A DNA stretch of 64,000 nucleotides from Rhabdophis nuchalis (GCA_039707465.1 CM077646.1:76036715-76100714), one strand, 5' to 3'. Positions 22,562 to 33,869 are shown, numbered from the stretch's first letter. The notes: generated by a model from the letters alone, not told the origin. Translations and numbers: made by a program.

Positions 22562-22808
22562 AATAAATAAATAAATAAATAATTTAATTTATAACCCGCT
22601 CTCTCTCCCCGAAGGGACTCGAGGCGAGGCACAGGGAAATTAAAAATGCATATAAAACCACAAACAATACAGTATTAAAAAAAGAATTAAACTAAACCCT
22701 GCGCTAAAATCCCATGTTAAAACTAAGACAAACCCCTAAAAAACCCCTAAAAACAGTTAAGTTATCCCAGGCCGGCCAAGCAAAAGAAATGTGTTTTTAA
22801 TTTTTGAT
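22562..22808 (-). mobile_element. L2-like LINE 3' UTR fragment
   Basis: ATTTATAACCCGCTCTCTCT, then CCCCGAAGGGACTCGAGGC, is nearly the same as 20609-20800. A (AAAT)n tail at 22562-22582 marks its 3' end on the minus strand. It interrupts the element at 22270-23304, whose body resumes at GATGCTACATTG. Confidence 0.75.
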
Positions 22809-22856
22809 GCTACATTGATTTCCTTCTCCAGCACATGGATAAATACACCTGGAAAC

Positions 22857-22923
<67 letters not shown>
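22857..22923. repeat. (CTGT)n microsatellite
   Basis: About 17 uninterrupted CTGT units, followed by CT-rich imperfect repeats to about 23235. Confidence 0.95.
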
Positions 22924-22926
<3 letters not shown>

Positions 22927-23373
22927 CCTTCTCTCTCTCTCCCTATGTTCTGTATTTCTCTCCTCCCTCTATCTACCTATATACCTACCTACCTTCTCTG
23001 TCTCTCTCTCCCCTACCTATCTACTGTATTTCTCTCTCTCTATTTCTCTCTCTCTATCCTTCTACCTACCTACTTATCTACACACTCTCTCCCCCAATCT
23101 ATCTACCTACTGTATTTCTCTCCCCCCTCCCCCCTCTCTCCCTTTATCTATCTACCTTCCTAACTACTCTCTCTCCCTCCCTCCCTCTCTACTGTATTTC
23201 TCACTCTTTCTCTCCCTCTCTCCCCCTCTATTTACCAACCTACTTTTTTAAAAAAATTACCTCTTCACAACCTGGGTGCGTCTTATACTCCCAAAAATAC
23301 AGTAGTCTATTAAGCCACTGTTTTAATGACATTTCGAAGTCAAAAATGCAAAGCCCTGAATCTTTAGCGGCTG

Positions 23374-23590
23374 TAGAATCATAGAACTGGAAAGACCCGT
23401 TTAGATTATGGTGTCCAATCCCTGTTCTGTACCCCAAACTTGGATCCAAACATTGGATACAGATGATTTCTGCCTAGTAAAAAGGAGCTCAGGCACTCTC
23501 TGAGTAATTGGTTCCACTCCCAAACTGTACTTACCAATACAATTTCTTCCTTCAAATGAAAAGAAATATTTCTTCCTATAGCTTGCAGTT
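23374..23590 (-). mobile_element. CR1 3' end, old
   Basis: AGAATCATAGAACTGGAAAG, then GTCCAATCCCTGTTC, is the minus-strand CR1 3' UTR pattern (guided by the intact copy). Broken by substitutions. Confidence 0.5.
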
Positions 23591-24248
23591 AGCATTCCCA
23601 TACTTGCTATCTGAGATTATATACCAGAGCTTTATTTTGCTTGATACGATTTCAGATATTTGAAGAATGCTATAATAATCCACTCACTCATTTTATCTCA
23701 AGGCTAAACTAAGCAATTCCATCCTTCCTTGTTCCTGGGAACCCTTCTGAAACTGCTGGCCTCGATGTAGACATTCCTCTTACATGGGGGTCTGATCATT
23801 GCAGAAATAAAATTGAACTTAGATTTTCTGTAATTTAGAAATTATTTTAAAATGACAGAGACTGACCTTGAGTTTGTGGGCTTTTGTTATCAGTAGGATG
23901 TTTCTGCACTATAATTTTTGGCTAGTTTTGTCTTAGTCTTTCTCCCATAAAGCAAACATCCCATTAATTCACGACCATAGTCACCATGCCTGCTAACCTT
24001 TAAGCTTAGGAAGATAAAGCCTGCTATTTTTTAATTAACCGTTACATGATAATAAACTAATCAGCAGAAAAACTCAGTATAGGCTATAGTCCTTGACTAC
24101 CGTTATGTACATATCTCATGAAATACAGAACATAAAGCTTAGCTGTTGCCTAGGAAAATATTTACATAGGTTTATCTGGTCCTTTTGTGGCTGGTCTGAT
24201 TCAGCCTTGAATCAATTGTCACTGGATGCAAAGGAAAACGATGTAGAT

Positions 24249-24432
24249 CAGTTTCCCAATGCCACAACCCTTTAATACAGTTCCTCATGTTGTGGTGACC
24301 CCCAACCATAAAGTTGGTGTCTCGGTTCCTAAGACCATTGAAAATATGTGTTTTCCAATGGTCTTGGGTGACCCCTGTGAAAGGGTCGTTCGACACCCAA
24401 AGGGGCCACGACCCACAGGTTGAGAACCACTG
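24249..24432. mobile_element. hAT-Charlie-type MITE (URR1/SPIN-like ends)
   Basis: The right end CACAGGTTGAGAACCACTG and the body AAAGGGTCGTTCGACACCCA and CCTTTAATACAGTTCCTCAT match the hAT elements known as URR1 in rodents and the SPIN-type ends. Flanks ATGTAGAT (24241-24248) and ATGTAAAT (24433-24440) form the TSD. Confidence 0.83.
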
Positions 24433-25168
24433 ATGTAAATCAATGTATGTATGGAGAATTACTGAATGAAAGTATTCTTTCCACTAACCCTATGAGATAG
24501 CCGAATTGTAATAATGTGCATACGTATATGAAACACCACGGTTTTAAAACTATTTTCAAGGTTCCCCAATTTGTCATCTATGCAGAACTCATCAAAATGG
24601 GGTTTGACTTGTTAACATTCCACAATAAATATATATTTAACATCAGGCTCCTGTTTGTTTTATTTTCCCCAAATGATGCTGTTGTGATATCCTGGGCATA
24701 TCCAAAATCAGTTTTGATACTCTGCGGGAATTTTGGTTTAAAGAAACCCTGAAGAACAAACTGTTTACTCCCCCCCCCCCCTAGGCCATCTTGCCTGTGC
24801 TTTTTCTTGAATTTTGAGGAAGGTAGAATTACATTAGATAACGTTTTCATAGTGAGGACAAAATGCAAATGCCAAGCAATCAACAAGCCATAATGAGGTG
24901 CCCAGGATGTAGAACTTTAATTGTTTCAGTGTGAGGGGAAAATCGGTGAAAATGATGACAGAAAAGACCTTCAGCAAATGTTTTCACACACACACACACA
25001 CACACACACAAACAAACAAAGGCAAGACAGAAACAAAACTGGAAAGTTCTATCCTACATTATTCTATAGCCCCATATATGCACAATTAATACACAAAGCG
25101 TCCTCCTTTTTCCTTGAGATTTGGCCTGAATGTACTGAATATGAATACATCGAATATACTTTTTTTCT
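24433..25168. other. Intergenic, (CA)n run only
   Basis: A (CA)n microsatellite at 24984-25011 and a C run at 24771-24782; otherwise nothing recognised. Confidence 0.6.
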
Positions 25169-25244
25169 AGTGTTTCTCAGCCTTGGCAACTTCAACTGCC
25201 AGCATAGCCACACATCTTAATATTGCCAAGGTTGAGAATCACTG
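25169..25244. mobile_element. Short hAT-type MITE
   Basis: TAGTGTTTCTCAGCCTTGGC and GCCAAGGTTGAGAATCACTG are inverted ends of a 76-bp element. The TSD is unclear. Confidence 0.6.
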
Positions 25245-26480
25245 TTCTATTCATTTCTGCAGCACCACCGTACCTCTGACCATGACACTGAATAACCTCC
25301 AAGCCTTTGTTCTCAGCGCAGGCAAGGATGTGATTCTCCAGTCCTGTGGTAGCAGCATCAACAATTGTATGAAACCCTAGAAATTTTTATTGTAGTTTTA
25401 TCTTTTATCATTTGTCTTCACAATAATTGCCCCTTTTACCATGACAACAGTTCTAAAGATCTGACACCTGTTCTGATATGTCCCGCATGGAGTGTATCAT
25501 TATAGTGCTTTCTTAATTTCCACAGCATTTTTTTTCCTGGACATATTTGGCAAGGATGGCAATGGTTTTATTCTCGACTACTGGGATCAAATATTTTACA
25601 AACTGAAGCAGTCCTTTCAGAACAGGCTCATAAAAAGTTGACGTCTCTCAACTGCACCTAGTGAGCTAGAAGAGATAAATAGACCACTGCTGTAGTAAAT
25701 ATTACATTAGCCATTTTTCCTTGCCTAATTCATTTTTCACTGACTTCATCAATTCCTCTGGTGACAGCGGATACATGATTCAATGTGACTCTGTCAGCAT
25801 TCACATGCCTGCAGCTTTTACGCTTTTTCCATTTTCAAATCCCTTTTATTTGAGCACTTAGGTCTTTGTTTCTTAGGGTTCCCAAATAACCAGCACTGCG
25901 TACATTTATTGCTACCTACAGTTTAGAAAATGAGAAATAACAATAGAGCCATTGAATTAGCAACTCATTAGCAGTTCATTTTTTGCTACCTGCTAGAAAT
26001 CTTAACACCAAAATAACTCCATCTTCCTTCATAGCTTTGATGTCTAAGAAAGCTACCTGGTGCTCTGCACAGGCCTTAGGCAAATATACATCTTTTCACG
26101 TTGATCTCTGTTTATACTGATAAGGTAATTAGGTCTATCTCTTATATACTATGTTCCAGCAAAGATCTTTCTTTGTGTGGTCCAGCTGATAACTTTACTG
26201 CTCCACAGCTTTTGTTTCCATTTAGCAAGGACACCAGCAGTAGTTTCTGATCCCTTTTATATTCCTGCAGTGGCTTCAGTTTTCAGCCACATTTACTACT
26301 GTGCTGTCCCCATAATTGACATCTGTTTCCATTTTCCTGACTCTAGAATGATCACCAGCAGTAGCTTCAGTGGCTGTGTTCTTTCCCTTTTAGGTTTCTG
26401 AATACCGTTCAGATGAAGTTAGTGTGATGAGTTGATTACTTTCAATTCATCTACGCGATTAATGGTTAGCATAAGTGGTA
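25245..26480. other. Intergenic, unassigned
   Basis: AT-rich spacer. Repeated phrases such as CCAGCAGTAGTTTCTGATCC and CCAGCAGTAGCTTCAG hint at an old internal duplication near 26230-26370. No coding gene. Confidence 0.45.
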
Positions 26481-26482
26481 TA

Positions 26483-26800
26483 CAGATAGTCCTCGACTTA
26501 CAATCCTTCATTTAATGACCGTTTCAAGTTACAATGGCACTGAAAAAGTGATTTATGACCGTTTTTCATGCTTACGACCATTGCAACTTTCCCATGGTTA
26601 GGGGATCAAAATTCAGATGCTTGGCAACTGGTTCATATTTGTGACATTGCAGTAGCCTGGGATCATGTGTGATCACTTTTTGGGACCTTCTGACAAACGA
26701 GGTCCATGGGGAAACCAGATTCACTTTACAATCATGTTACTAAATAACTGCAGTGATTCACTGCGGCAAGAAGGGTCATATAATGGGGCAAAACTCACTT
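26483..26800 (+). mobile_element. TAGTCCTYGACTTA-family element, left part
   Basis: Starts CAGATAGTCCTCGACTTACA and runs through GATCAAAATTCAGATGCTTG and CAAAACTCACTTAAC, the clearest copy of the family's body in the window. The right end is lost at the next element. Confidence 0.6.
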
Positions 26801-26981
26801 AACACACATGCACATGCATCACCCCCATGTGCCCTGCCCCCTGCGCATGCCCTGCAGAGATCCAAAAACCAGCCAGCTGGCGGGAGGCACACATTCATGT
26901 GTGGTGGAGCTGAGCTGGGGCGACAGCTTGCATGCACGCAGAGAGGACTCTGCATGCCATAGGTTCGCCATCACGGCGCTA
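26801..26981. mobile_element. hAT-type family B, right part
   Basis: Ends CCATAGGTTCGCCATCACGG, the family B right terminus. The left end is missing. Confidence 0.6.
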
Positions 26982-26989
26982 TAATAGCA

Positions 26990-27620
26990 ATGGCTTACTC
27001 TTTCTTCTTTAAAGAAGAAAATTGTCAGCAAGACAAGTGATGAATTCCTTGGAAGGACCAGGCTTGGCAAGAGTTTGTTTTTAAAACAGATGTCTGGATA
27101 ATTAAAATCTCCCATCACTATGACCTCATGCTTCTTCGGAGTATCTGCAGTTTGTTTTTGAAAGCATCAGCCATATTGTCTTCTTGAGTGGGCAGGCAAT
27201 AACAGATACCAACAACATCGTAACTGCTATTAGTTTCTCTGCTTTGGATTGCTTTTATCAAAAATGGATCATTTCAACATACAGTGCAATTTCTTCCTAA
27301 TTTTTATTACTTCAATTCCTTTTCAATGTATTGTGATTGCCAACTGCTATATTCCCGTTTTAGGACTCATCCCTGCTATTATACCTATTAAGTCTTATTT
27401 GTCTTCCTATGCTTAAGTGTTCAAACTTGTATTATTATTTTTCCATAAAATAATATGTCTTTCAGTCAAGCTTGGCAGTTGATAACTTCCTGGATATATC
27501 AATTTAGTTTTATTGGTAGCAATATGAACGTGGTTTGCTGTGGCCTTATTCCAGGATGTTTTTTCAACAGTGCATAGACAATGAAAGCCATAAACTTTAT
27601 GAGCCAATTTACATTTTGTT
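26990..27620 (-). pseudogene. CR1 ORF2 endonuclease fragment, decayed
   Basis: The minus strand encodes MMGDFNYPDICFKN, equivalent to MGDFNYPDINWE in the intact CR1. Frames are broken on both sides. The same old LINE may continue to 27760. Confidence 0.65.
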
Positions 27621-28408
27621 TTCCCCCCATCATTACATCAACATTTCTACTTTTATCTATAGCTCACATCTTTATCTGAGGTCTTTCCTTCAGAGTGCTC
27701 ATCACTAAACCTCAGAGGATTCAGCTTAAAGCCCTCATAATTCACTAAGGCTTGTCCAAAACATTTTTTTTTTTTTTACCAATTCTGTGAGGTAGAATAT
27801 ACTAATTCATTCCAACAATTCAGGTCACAATTCCACGGATCCCTTCCATCAGTACCTTTTACAGAAGCCAACTAAGATACCAGTAGAACCATGAGATACG
27901 ATCCTCAGATTCAGCATAATTCTGCAAATATTTAAAGTATTTCTAAATGCATTTGAATATTCTGCTCTTAGCTCACATTAAAAGTCAAGGACTATAAATG
28001 CCCATTAACTGTTTTCTAATAAGAAAATGTATCAAATGAACAATCAGCTTTCTGCAATCAAGTGCCAGCATGACATCACATTTTTAACCGGTTGTTTGAT
28101 GATTAAAAACTAAGCATGTAAACTATATAGCAACAAAGACTATGGTTTCTTAAGAAAGGCTTCTGTTTGTTTGCTTTTAACTTGAGAAAAAATTCCTTCA
28201 TGCCTGTAATATGCCTGGAGCCTGTGATTAGGGTGGCATTCAATGGATTAAAATAAACAATTTTCAAAATTCTGTTTTTTCTGCCTCCCGAGAAATTTAT
28301 TTTGTCTTTATCTTTTTATTTATTTACTCATAACATTCCTGTCAGAATGCCAATGTATAATAATTGCATTAATCTGAAATATTTTGAAATCTCCCCAAAT
28401 TAATGTTT
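27621..28408. other. Intergenic, nothing recognised
   Basis: AT-rich. A T run at 27765-27777. The first 140 bp may be LINE remnant. Confidence 0.45.
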
Positions 28409-28416
28409 AACTAAGG

Positions 28417-28911
28417 CAGTGATGGCGAACCTTTTGTGGCTCGTGTGCCAAAAGTGGGGGGAGGGCAGGGGGGTTGTGTGTGGATGTGCCATACCCATAA
28501 TACTATGTGCATGCCCCCCCCCCCACATGCATGCACATGCAACCAGCCTCCCCCCTGCTTTTGGCGCTGTTTTTTCACCCTCCCCAGGCTCCAGAGGCTT
28601 TCACTGGAAGTCATTTTGCTCATAGTGTCATTTTTTTTCCTCTGGAGCCTTCAGGGAAACCTCCTGAGAGCTCCTGAATGCCCCGGAGAGCTAAAACCAG
28701 CCCTACCAGCAAACCGGAAGTCCATTCTTGAACTTCCGGCTTGCCCATAGGGCCGGTTTTTCATGCTCCGGAGGCTTCAGGGAAGTTCCTGAAGCCTCTG
28801 TAAGGTGAAAAATGGCACACACTGGCCAGCTGACAGGGCAAGCCTCACGTGCCCTGATAAATGGCTCCGCATGTCACCTGTGGCACACGTGCCATAGGTT
28901 CACCATCACGG
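28417..28911. mobile_element. hAT-type element family B, full length (495 bp)
   Basis: Ends CAGTGATGGCGAACC and GGTTCACCATCACGG are inverted. AACTAAGG (28409-28416) and AACTAGGG (28912-28919) form the TSD. This copy defines both ends of family B. Confidence 0.9.
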
Positions 28912-28919
28912 AACTAGGG

Positions 28920-29560
28920 TATGTTAAAGAAAAAAATATATAGCACAGATATTACTTGCATTTTAAAATATCACCAAGAGAGGGCAGAATTCAATGTTTA
29001 AAAATATGTAGAAGAAGAAGTCATTTCAGTGTTTCTTGTCATTTGCAAATCCTTCTCCGTAGCCATGCATTGTTGCAAGTATGCACAAGTAATACAGGTT
29101 TCCCAACTACATTCATCTTTCTTTCTACAAGAATTTGTGTAGTGTCAAAAGGGCATTTGCATTCACTAAGGCTGAAAAAAAATTGGTTTGAACATGAAAA
29201 ACGGAGAAAAATGTAATGAAGCATCCAGATTTAACCAGCTGCATAAAAATAATGCCAAATGATAGCTCCTTCTAATGAATGTGGCTCATTAAGTTTGCAT
29301 CACTCTAAGATATATTTTGTGTCTGACTTTCTTTAGCAGAGAAATAAATTCATTCAACCTATATAACTTCAGTATTTCGGACTGAGGAAATCTAATGCAG
29401 TAGAGAACCTTGCCTATTCATAGGGAGCTTTTCTTGGACATCGAGGCTCAGATCGCACGGGATAAGGAAAATGGCGTGACAACAATGGTAAACATATTTT
29501 TTCTTTTACACAAGCAGCTGCAAGTTGTGCGCATCTACAGTATGTGATTTGCATGTAGAA
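28920..29560. other. Intergenic, nothing recognised
   Basis: AT-rich unique-looking spacer. Confidence 0.5.
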
Positions 29561-29895
29561 ATAGAATAGAACAGGACAGAATAGACTAGAAAGACCTTGG
29601 CAGTCTTGTAGTCCAACCCCCCTGCTTAGGCAGGAAACCATTTCAGGCAAATGGTTTCCCAATCTCTTCTTAAAAACATCCAGTGTTGGAGCACCCAAAA
29701 CTTCTGGAGGCTAGTTGTTCCTCTGATTAATTGTTTTAACTGTCAGGAAATTTCTCCTTAGTTCTAGGTTGGCTCTCTCCTTGATTAGTTTCAATCCATT
29801 GCCCTCAAGTGCTTTGGAGAATAAATTGACTCCCTGAGATATTGGAACACTTCATGTGTTTAAGAATGTGATACATATCACACACCCTTAGAGAA
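29561..29895 (-). mobile_element. CR1 3' end
   Basis: The minus strand matches the intact CR1 end: TAGTCCAACCCCCCTGC, TTAAAAACATCCAGTGTTGG and AGGAAATTTCTCCTTAG correspond to the C-terminal codons and 3' UTR. The 3' tail is (AGAAT)n-like at the left. Confidence 0.8.
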
Positions 29896-29909
29896 GCACA
29901 CATACACAT

Positions 29910-30406
29910 CAGAGGTGGTATTCAGCAGGTTCTGACCAGTTCTGGAGAACCAGTAGCAGAAATTTTGAGTAGTTCGGAGAACCAGTAAATAACACCTCTG
30001 ATTGGCCTCACCTCCATCTATTCTCTGCCTCCCGAGTCCCAGCTGATCAGGAGGAAATGAGGATTTTTCAGTAACCTTCCCCTGGAGTGGGGAGGGAATT
30101 CAGATTTTACAGTATCCTTCCCCTGCCATGCCCACCAAGCCAAGCCTGCAGAACTGGTAGTAAACATTTTTGAATCCTACCACTGATGCCAAATAAATGA
30201 TTCGGAGTGGATGTGCTTTGAATTTGGTATCTCCCTTAACATGGAATTGCCAATCTGACTTCACACATTTAATGATCGGGAGGGAATGTGGATTTTACAG
30301 TATCCTTCCCCTGCCATTCCCCCCAAGCTACACCCACCAAGCTATGCCATGCCCACCAAGCCACATCCACAGATCCAGTAGTACATTTTTTGGAATCCCA
30401 CAATCG
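29910..30406. mobile_element. hAT-type element family C (497 bp), internally rearranged
   Basis: Starts CAGAGGTGGTATTCAGCAGG and ends TGGAATCCCACAATCG. ATACACAT flanks both sides exactly (29902-29909, 30407-30414). Inside, a second right-end copy (TTTTTGAATCCTACCACTG, ending 30185) and about 90 bp of other DNA show an internal duplication or nested piece. Confidence 0.85.
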
Positions 30407-30414
30407 ATACACAT

Positions 30415-31500
30415 CTGTGATCCCATACTCTGATACACATTGTTAGCTTTCTGATTCAGTGGACATCATATTCTTCCCCTTCACTCTAGAAGAAGTGGTA
30501 TGGATACACTAGAATCCTAGACTTATTTATGGAAATTCATTTCTTTAATTTAATGGGTCCTAATTCATAAGACATGCATTGGACTCTACAAACATTGGGT
30601 GGGGAGTGGCTATGTGGGCCCATTGCCAATATGGGTAGGAACACTGCTGGTGAGAATGTACTGGAGCTTCCTGGAAAAGCAGGACAGAAGATCCTCTCTT
30701 GGTTCTGGAAACTCCTCCCAGTGCTCTGATCCACCAAAACAGGATAATGAAGGCTACCTTCACAAGTTAGGCAGGGACTTTTCATTAAAGCAAGACAGGA
30801 AAGCCCTCTCCTCCCCGTCCCTGAAGGTAGCCTCTATTACCCATCCTTGGATATCAGTCATTTGATTTCTAAATCCACTTCTGTAGCCATCTGTCCAAAA
30901 CAGCCTTGAAACCCCTCCCCCCAAAGCCATCGGTAGATTCACCAATCATTCCCCTTAATTTCCCTTGCAGTAAATTGTTAGCACTACTCTGACTTTGTTA
31001 AGGAGGCCAAGCAGAGACAGGCTATGTTTACACGCACACTTCATGACACCTTTGAAGTGGAAGACAATGTGTTAAAATGGGTGTTAAAACATGCCCTGAC
31101 TAAACATTTCTAGAGTCTCATCCATTTGATTTCTGGTTTTTTAAAAAAATTCATAGCTATTCTTTGGTCTTTTGAAAACTACTTGATACAAATAATGTCT
31201 GTTTCCCACTAATATTGACTAATTCTAACGCTGTATTTTAATGATTACATATTCACATTGAGAATAACTATATGAAATGCATGATTGATATCCAGAATCA
31301 AATTCCGAATGCATTTTAATTTATGCTATTTTATACCATTGGAAGCCATAAAAGACCAGATTGCAGACAGATTGCCATGGGGAAAATCTAACTAGTCCAA
31401 AAGCTTGGAAGACTAAATCTCTGGTCCCAGTGACCAACCCAAATTGGATCTTGCAACATTATCCTGGAACACATATATTTGCCTTTATTCATAAAAATCT
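30415..31500. other. Intergenic, unassigned
   Basis: The segment 30540-30960 has even composition and overlapping frames, and may be an old repeat. Nothing is diagnostic. Confidence 0.4.
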
Positions 31501-31603
31501 ATCTATGCCACGGGTATCAAACTCGGTTTCATTGAGGGCCGCATCAGAATTGTCTTTGACCTCAAGGTAGGCATGGCCAGAGTAGGCCTGGCCAGCTCAA
31601 CAT

Positions 31604-32086
31604 TGTTAGGATATTCAGCCTTATATTGGGTTGACAATATATATGAGCCCATGTTCTTAAGGAGTTATGTAGCTTTAAGAACTGTGTTAAATTCTGATTG
31701 GCTGTGCTTCTCAGCTCTACCATAAAGGAAGCTCAGGAACACAGTCCATTCCCTTTTCGATTCCATTTGATTCCTGTTTTAACTGTTTGCTGCTGAAGAG
31801 TTGAAAACTTAAGAAGTATTTGTTTTGCATCACTGTAAGATAACTGTGTTTTGGTGAAGGACTGTTATTGTTTTGAGAAGTTAGTATCACTGGTCGGAAG
31901 AAGTAATTTAGTTGCTACAAAGTAAAGACTATTTATTTTCTTACTATCACTGTTTTAGAGTGTTTGTGTGGTTAAAGCAACGTATCTCTTTACTGTCCGG
32001 TGTATTACACTATTCCGCATTTATTTACTAACACTGGTTACGGGACCAGAGTTGTAACACTGGTTCTGAATCTAGAGTTGTTAACA
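31604..32086. mobile_element. Solo LTR (483 bp) with 5-bp TSD
   Basis: It starts TGTTAGGATATTC and ends AGTTGTTAACA: a TG...CA sequence with TGTTA/TAACA inverted tips. AACAT flanks both sides (31599-31603, 32087-32091), and host family A sequence resumes directly after it. No internal retroviral or Gypsy coding region is present, so it is a recombined solo LTR. Its class is not determined. Confidence 0.82.
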
Positions 32087-32585
32087 AACATCACGCATGT
32101 CGGGGGCACCAAGTGCTAAGGCAGGACTCCCTCCCTCCCTTTTCTTTTTCCTTCCTTCTTAATTCTCATTTCTTCTTCCTTCCTCTCTTTCCTTCTTTTT
32201 CCTTTCCTGTCCCTTCTTGCGTGCTCAAATGCAAAAGGTGAAACATTTCTCCTTCTGTTTTTGGTTTGTTTTGATAGCCCCCTGCCAGCAACACTGGTTC
32301 CCGGAGGAGGGCTGGCTGCTGAAGGTTTGAGCAGAAGTTTGGAAAAGACTTAAGAAAAAAGAACAGTAAAATCTGAGATAAGACCAGCTGAAGAAAAAGG
32401 GCCACTTTGGTAGAAAATTTACCTTTGAACAGATTTTCATGAACAATCAAAAAAGAGAATAGGAGGATAACTATTAGCTTGAGAAAGAAGGAATGCTAGC
32501 TAGGGTAACTACCTTTCCTTATTTCTAAATAAGATTGGGATAGAGCACAGGTATAACAATGTTTATACACAGCAAAACTCTAGTG

Positions 32586-33642
32586 CCATGATGGCAAACC
32601 TATGGCACGCATGCCACAGGTGGCATGCAGAGTCATATTTGCTGGCACACTGATTTTCAGCCTTCCGGAGGGCTGGGGGAGCCCGTTTTCCCCCACCCCA
32701 GACTTCAGGAATGCCTCCAGAGGCTGGGGAGGGTGAAAAAGCCAACACAGTTCTAGGCTGCATCAACAGAGGGATAGAATCTAGATCACGTGAAGTGTTA
32801 ATGCCACTGTATAGTGCCTTGGTAAGGCCACACTTGGAATACTGCATACAGTTTTGGTCGCCACGATGTAGAAAAGACGTGGAGACTCTGGAAAGAGTGC
32901 AGAGAAGAGCAACCAAGATGATTAGAGGACTGGAGACTAAGACATATGAAGAACGGCTGCAGGAGCTGGGTATGTCTAGTTTGATGAAGAGAAGGACCAG
33001 GGGAGACATGATAGCAGTGTTCCGATATCTCAGAGGGTGCCACAAAGAAGAGGGAGTCAAACTTTTCTCCAAGGCACCTGGGGGCAGGACAAGAAGCAAT
33101 GGGTGGAAACTAACCAAGGAGAGAAGCAACTTAGAATTAAGGAGAAATTTCCTGACAGTAAGAACAATTAACCTCTGGAACAGCTTGCCTCCAGCAGTTG
33201 TGAATGCCCCAACCCTGGAAGTCTTTAAAAAGATGTTAGACAGCCATTTGTCTGAAATCCGAATTTGATTTGATTTGAAATGGTATAAGGTTCCTGCCCA
33301 TGCAGGGGGTTGGACTAGAAGACCTACAAGGTCCCTTCCAACTCTATTGTATTGTATTGTATTGTATTGTAAAAATGGCTTCAACAGGCCAACTGGAAGT
33401 TCGGAAAGATCCCTTTCCGGCTTCCAGAGGGCCTCTGCGAAAGGCCGTTTTCACCTTCCCCAGGCTTCAGGAAAGCCTTCGGAGCCTGGGGAGGAGTTGT
33501 GCGCACATATAAACAGGGGAGGGCAATGCACGCATGCGCAGGTGGGTGGGGTGGATTGAATTGGGGTGGGCACGTGTGTGCACATGATAGCGTGCGCGTG
33601 GACAATTTTGGCACGTCATAAGAAAAAGGTTCACCATCACTG
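32586..33642. mobile_element. hAT-type family B element inside family A, split by CR1
   Basis: It starts CCATGATGGCAAACC and ends GGTTCACCATCACTG. CTCTAGTG (32578-32585) and CTCTAGGG (33643-33650) form the TSD. Its two halves are joined by matching ...GGTGAAAAA and AAAAATGGC... across the CR1 insertion. Confidence 0.87.
32741..33370 (+). mobile_element. 5'-truncated young CR1 copy, innermost of the nest
   Basis: From CCAACACAGTTCTAGGCTGC to its (ATTGT)n tail it matches 40454-41060 with about seven differences by eye over some 520 bp. It encodes the last 170 or so residues of ORF2 (NTVLGCINRGIESRSREVLM onward), open until a 23-bp-type duplication (GATTTGATTTGA) near 33262 alters the C-terminus. 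It was inserted at an A5 run of the host. Confidence 0.93.
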
Positions 33643-33869
33643 CTCTAGGGTATGGAGCTGGAAATCGTGGGGGCTGCATGCGACCCCTCCTAGGCCCCAT
33701 TTTCAGCCAGGGCAGCCTCCTGCAGCCCTCTGCTGGCTCCATTTTTGCTGGCAGAGGCACTGCGGGCTGGACCTTTGCTGTTTCCAGGGCAGCCTCGCGG
33801 CCCAGATCTAAGCACCCTGTGGGCCACATCTGGCCCATGGGCCTTGAGCTTGACACCCCTGATCTATGC

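Larger units (their letters stand above)
22270..23304. mobile_element. Second copy of the 2049-type element, split by an L2-like tail
   Basis: It shares GTTTAGTTAGAG and TTCCTTCTCCAGCACATG with 2049-2810 and ends GTGCGTCTTATACTCCC then AAAAATACAGT, the inverted partner of ACCGTATTTTTCGGAG. A (CTGT)n run lies at 22857-22923. A 240-bp L2-like tail is inserted at 22562-22808. Confidence 0.65.
31509..33861. mobile_element. Outer hAT-type element (family A) holding other insertions
   Basis: The left end CACGGGTATCAAACTC and right end GAGCTTGACACCCCTG are inverted. ATCTATGC flanks both ends exactly (31501-31508, 33862-33869). The family A body appears at 31520-31603, 32087-32200 (including a CT-rich part) and 33660-33861. 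The LTR and a family B element are inserted within. Confidence 0.87.

Noticed and set aside
22857..23235. CRISPR-like repeat array
   Set aside because: It is a plain tetranucleotide microsatellite without spacers, in a vertebrate genome.
32090..32140. ATGTCGGGGGCACCAAGTGC as the start of an LTR-element gag gene
   Set aside because: The AACAT duplication shows that the LTR ends just before it and that this is resumed hAT family A sequence.
32563..33384. A 273-codon minus-strand frame
   Set aside because: It is the antisense of the CR1 ORF2 end and of hAT sequence. The same antisense frame occurs in the full-length copy at 40034-40843.
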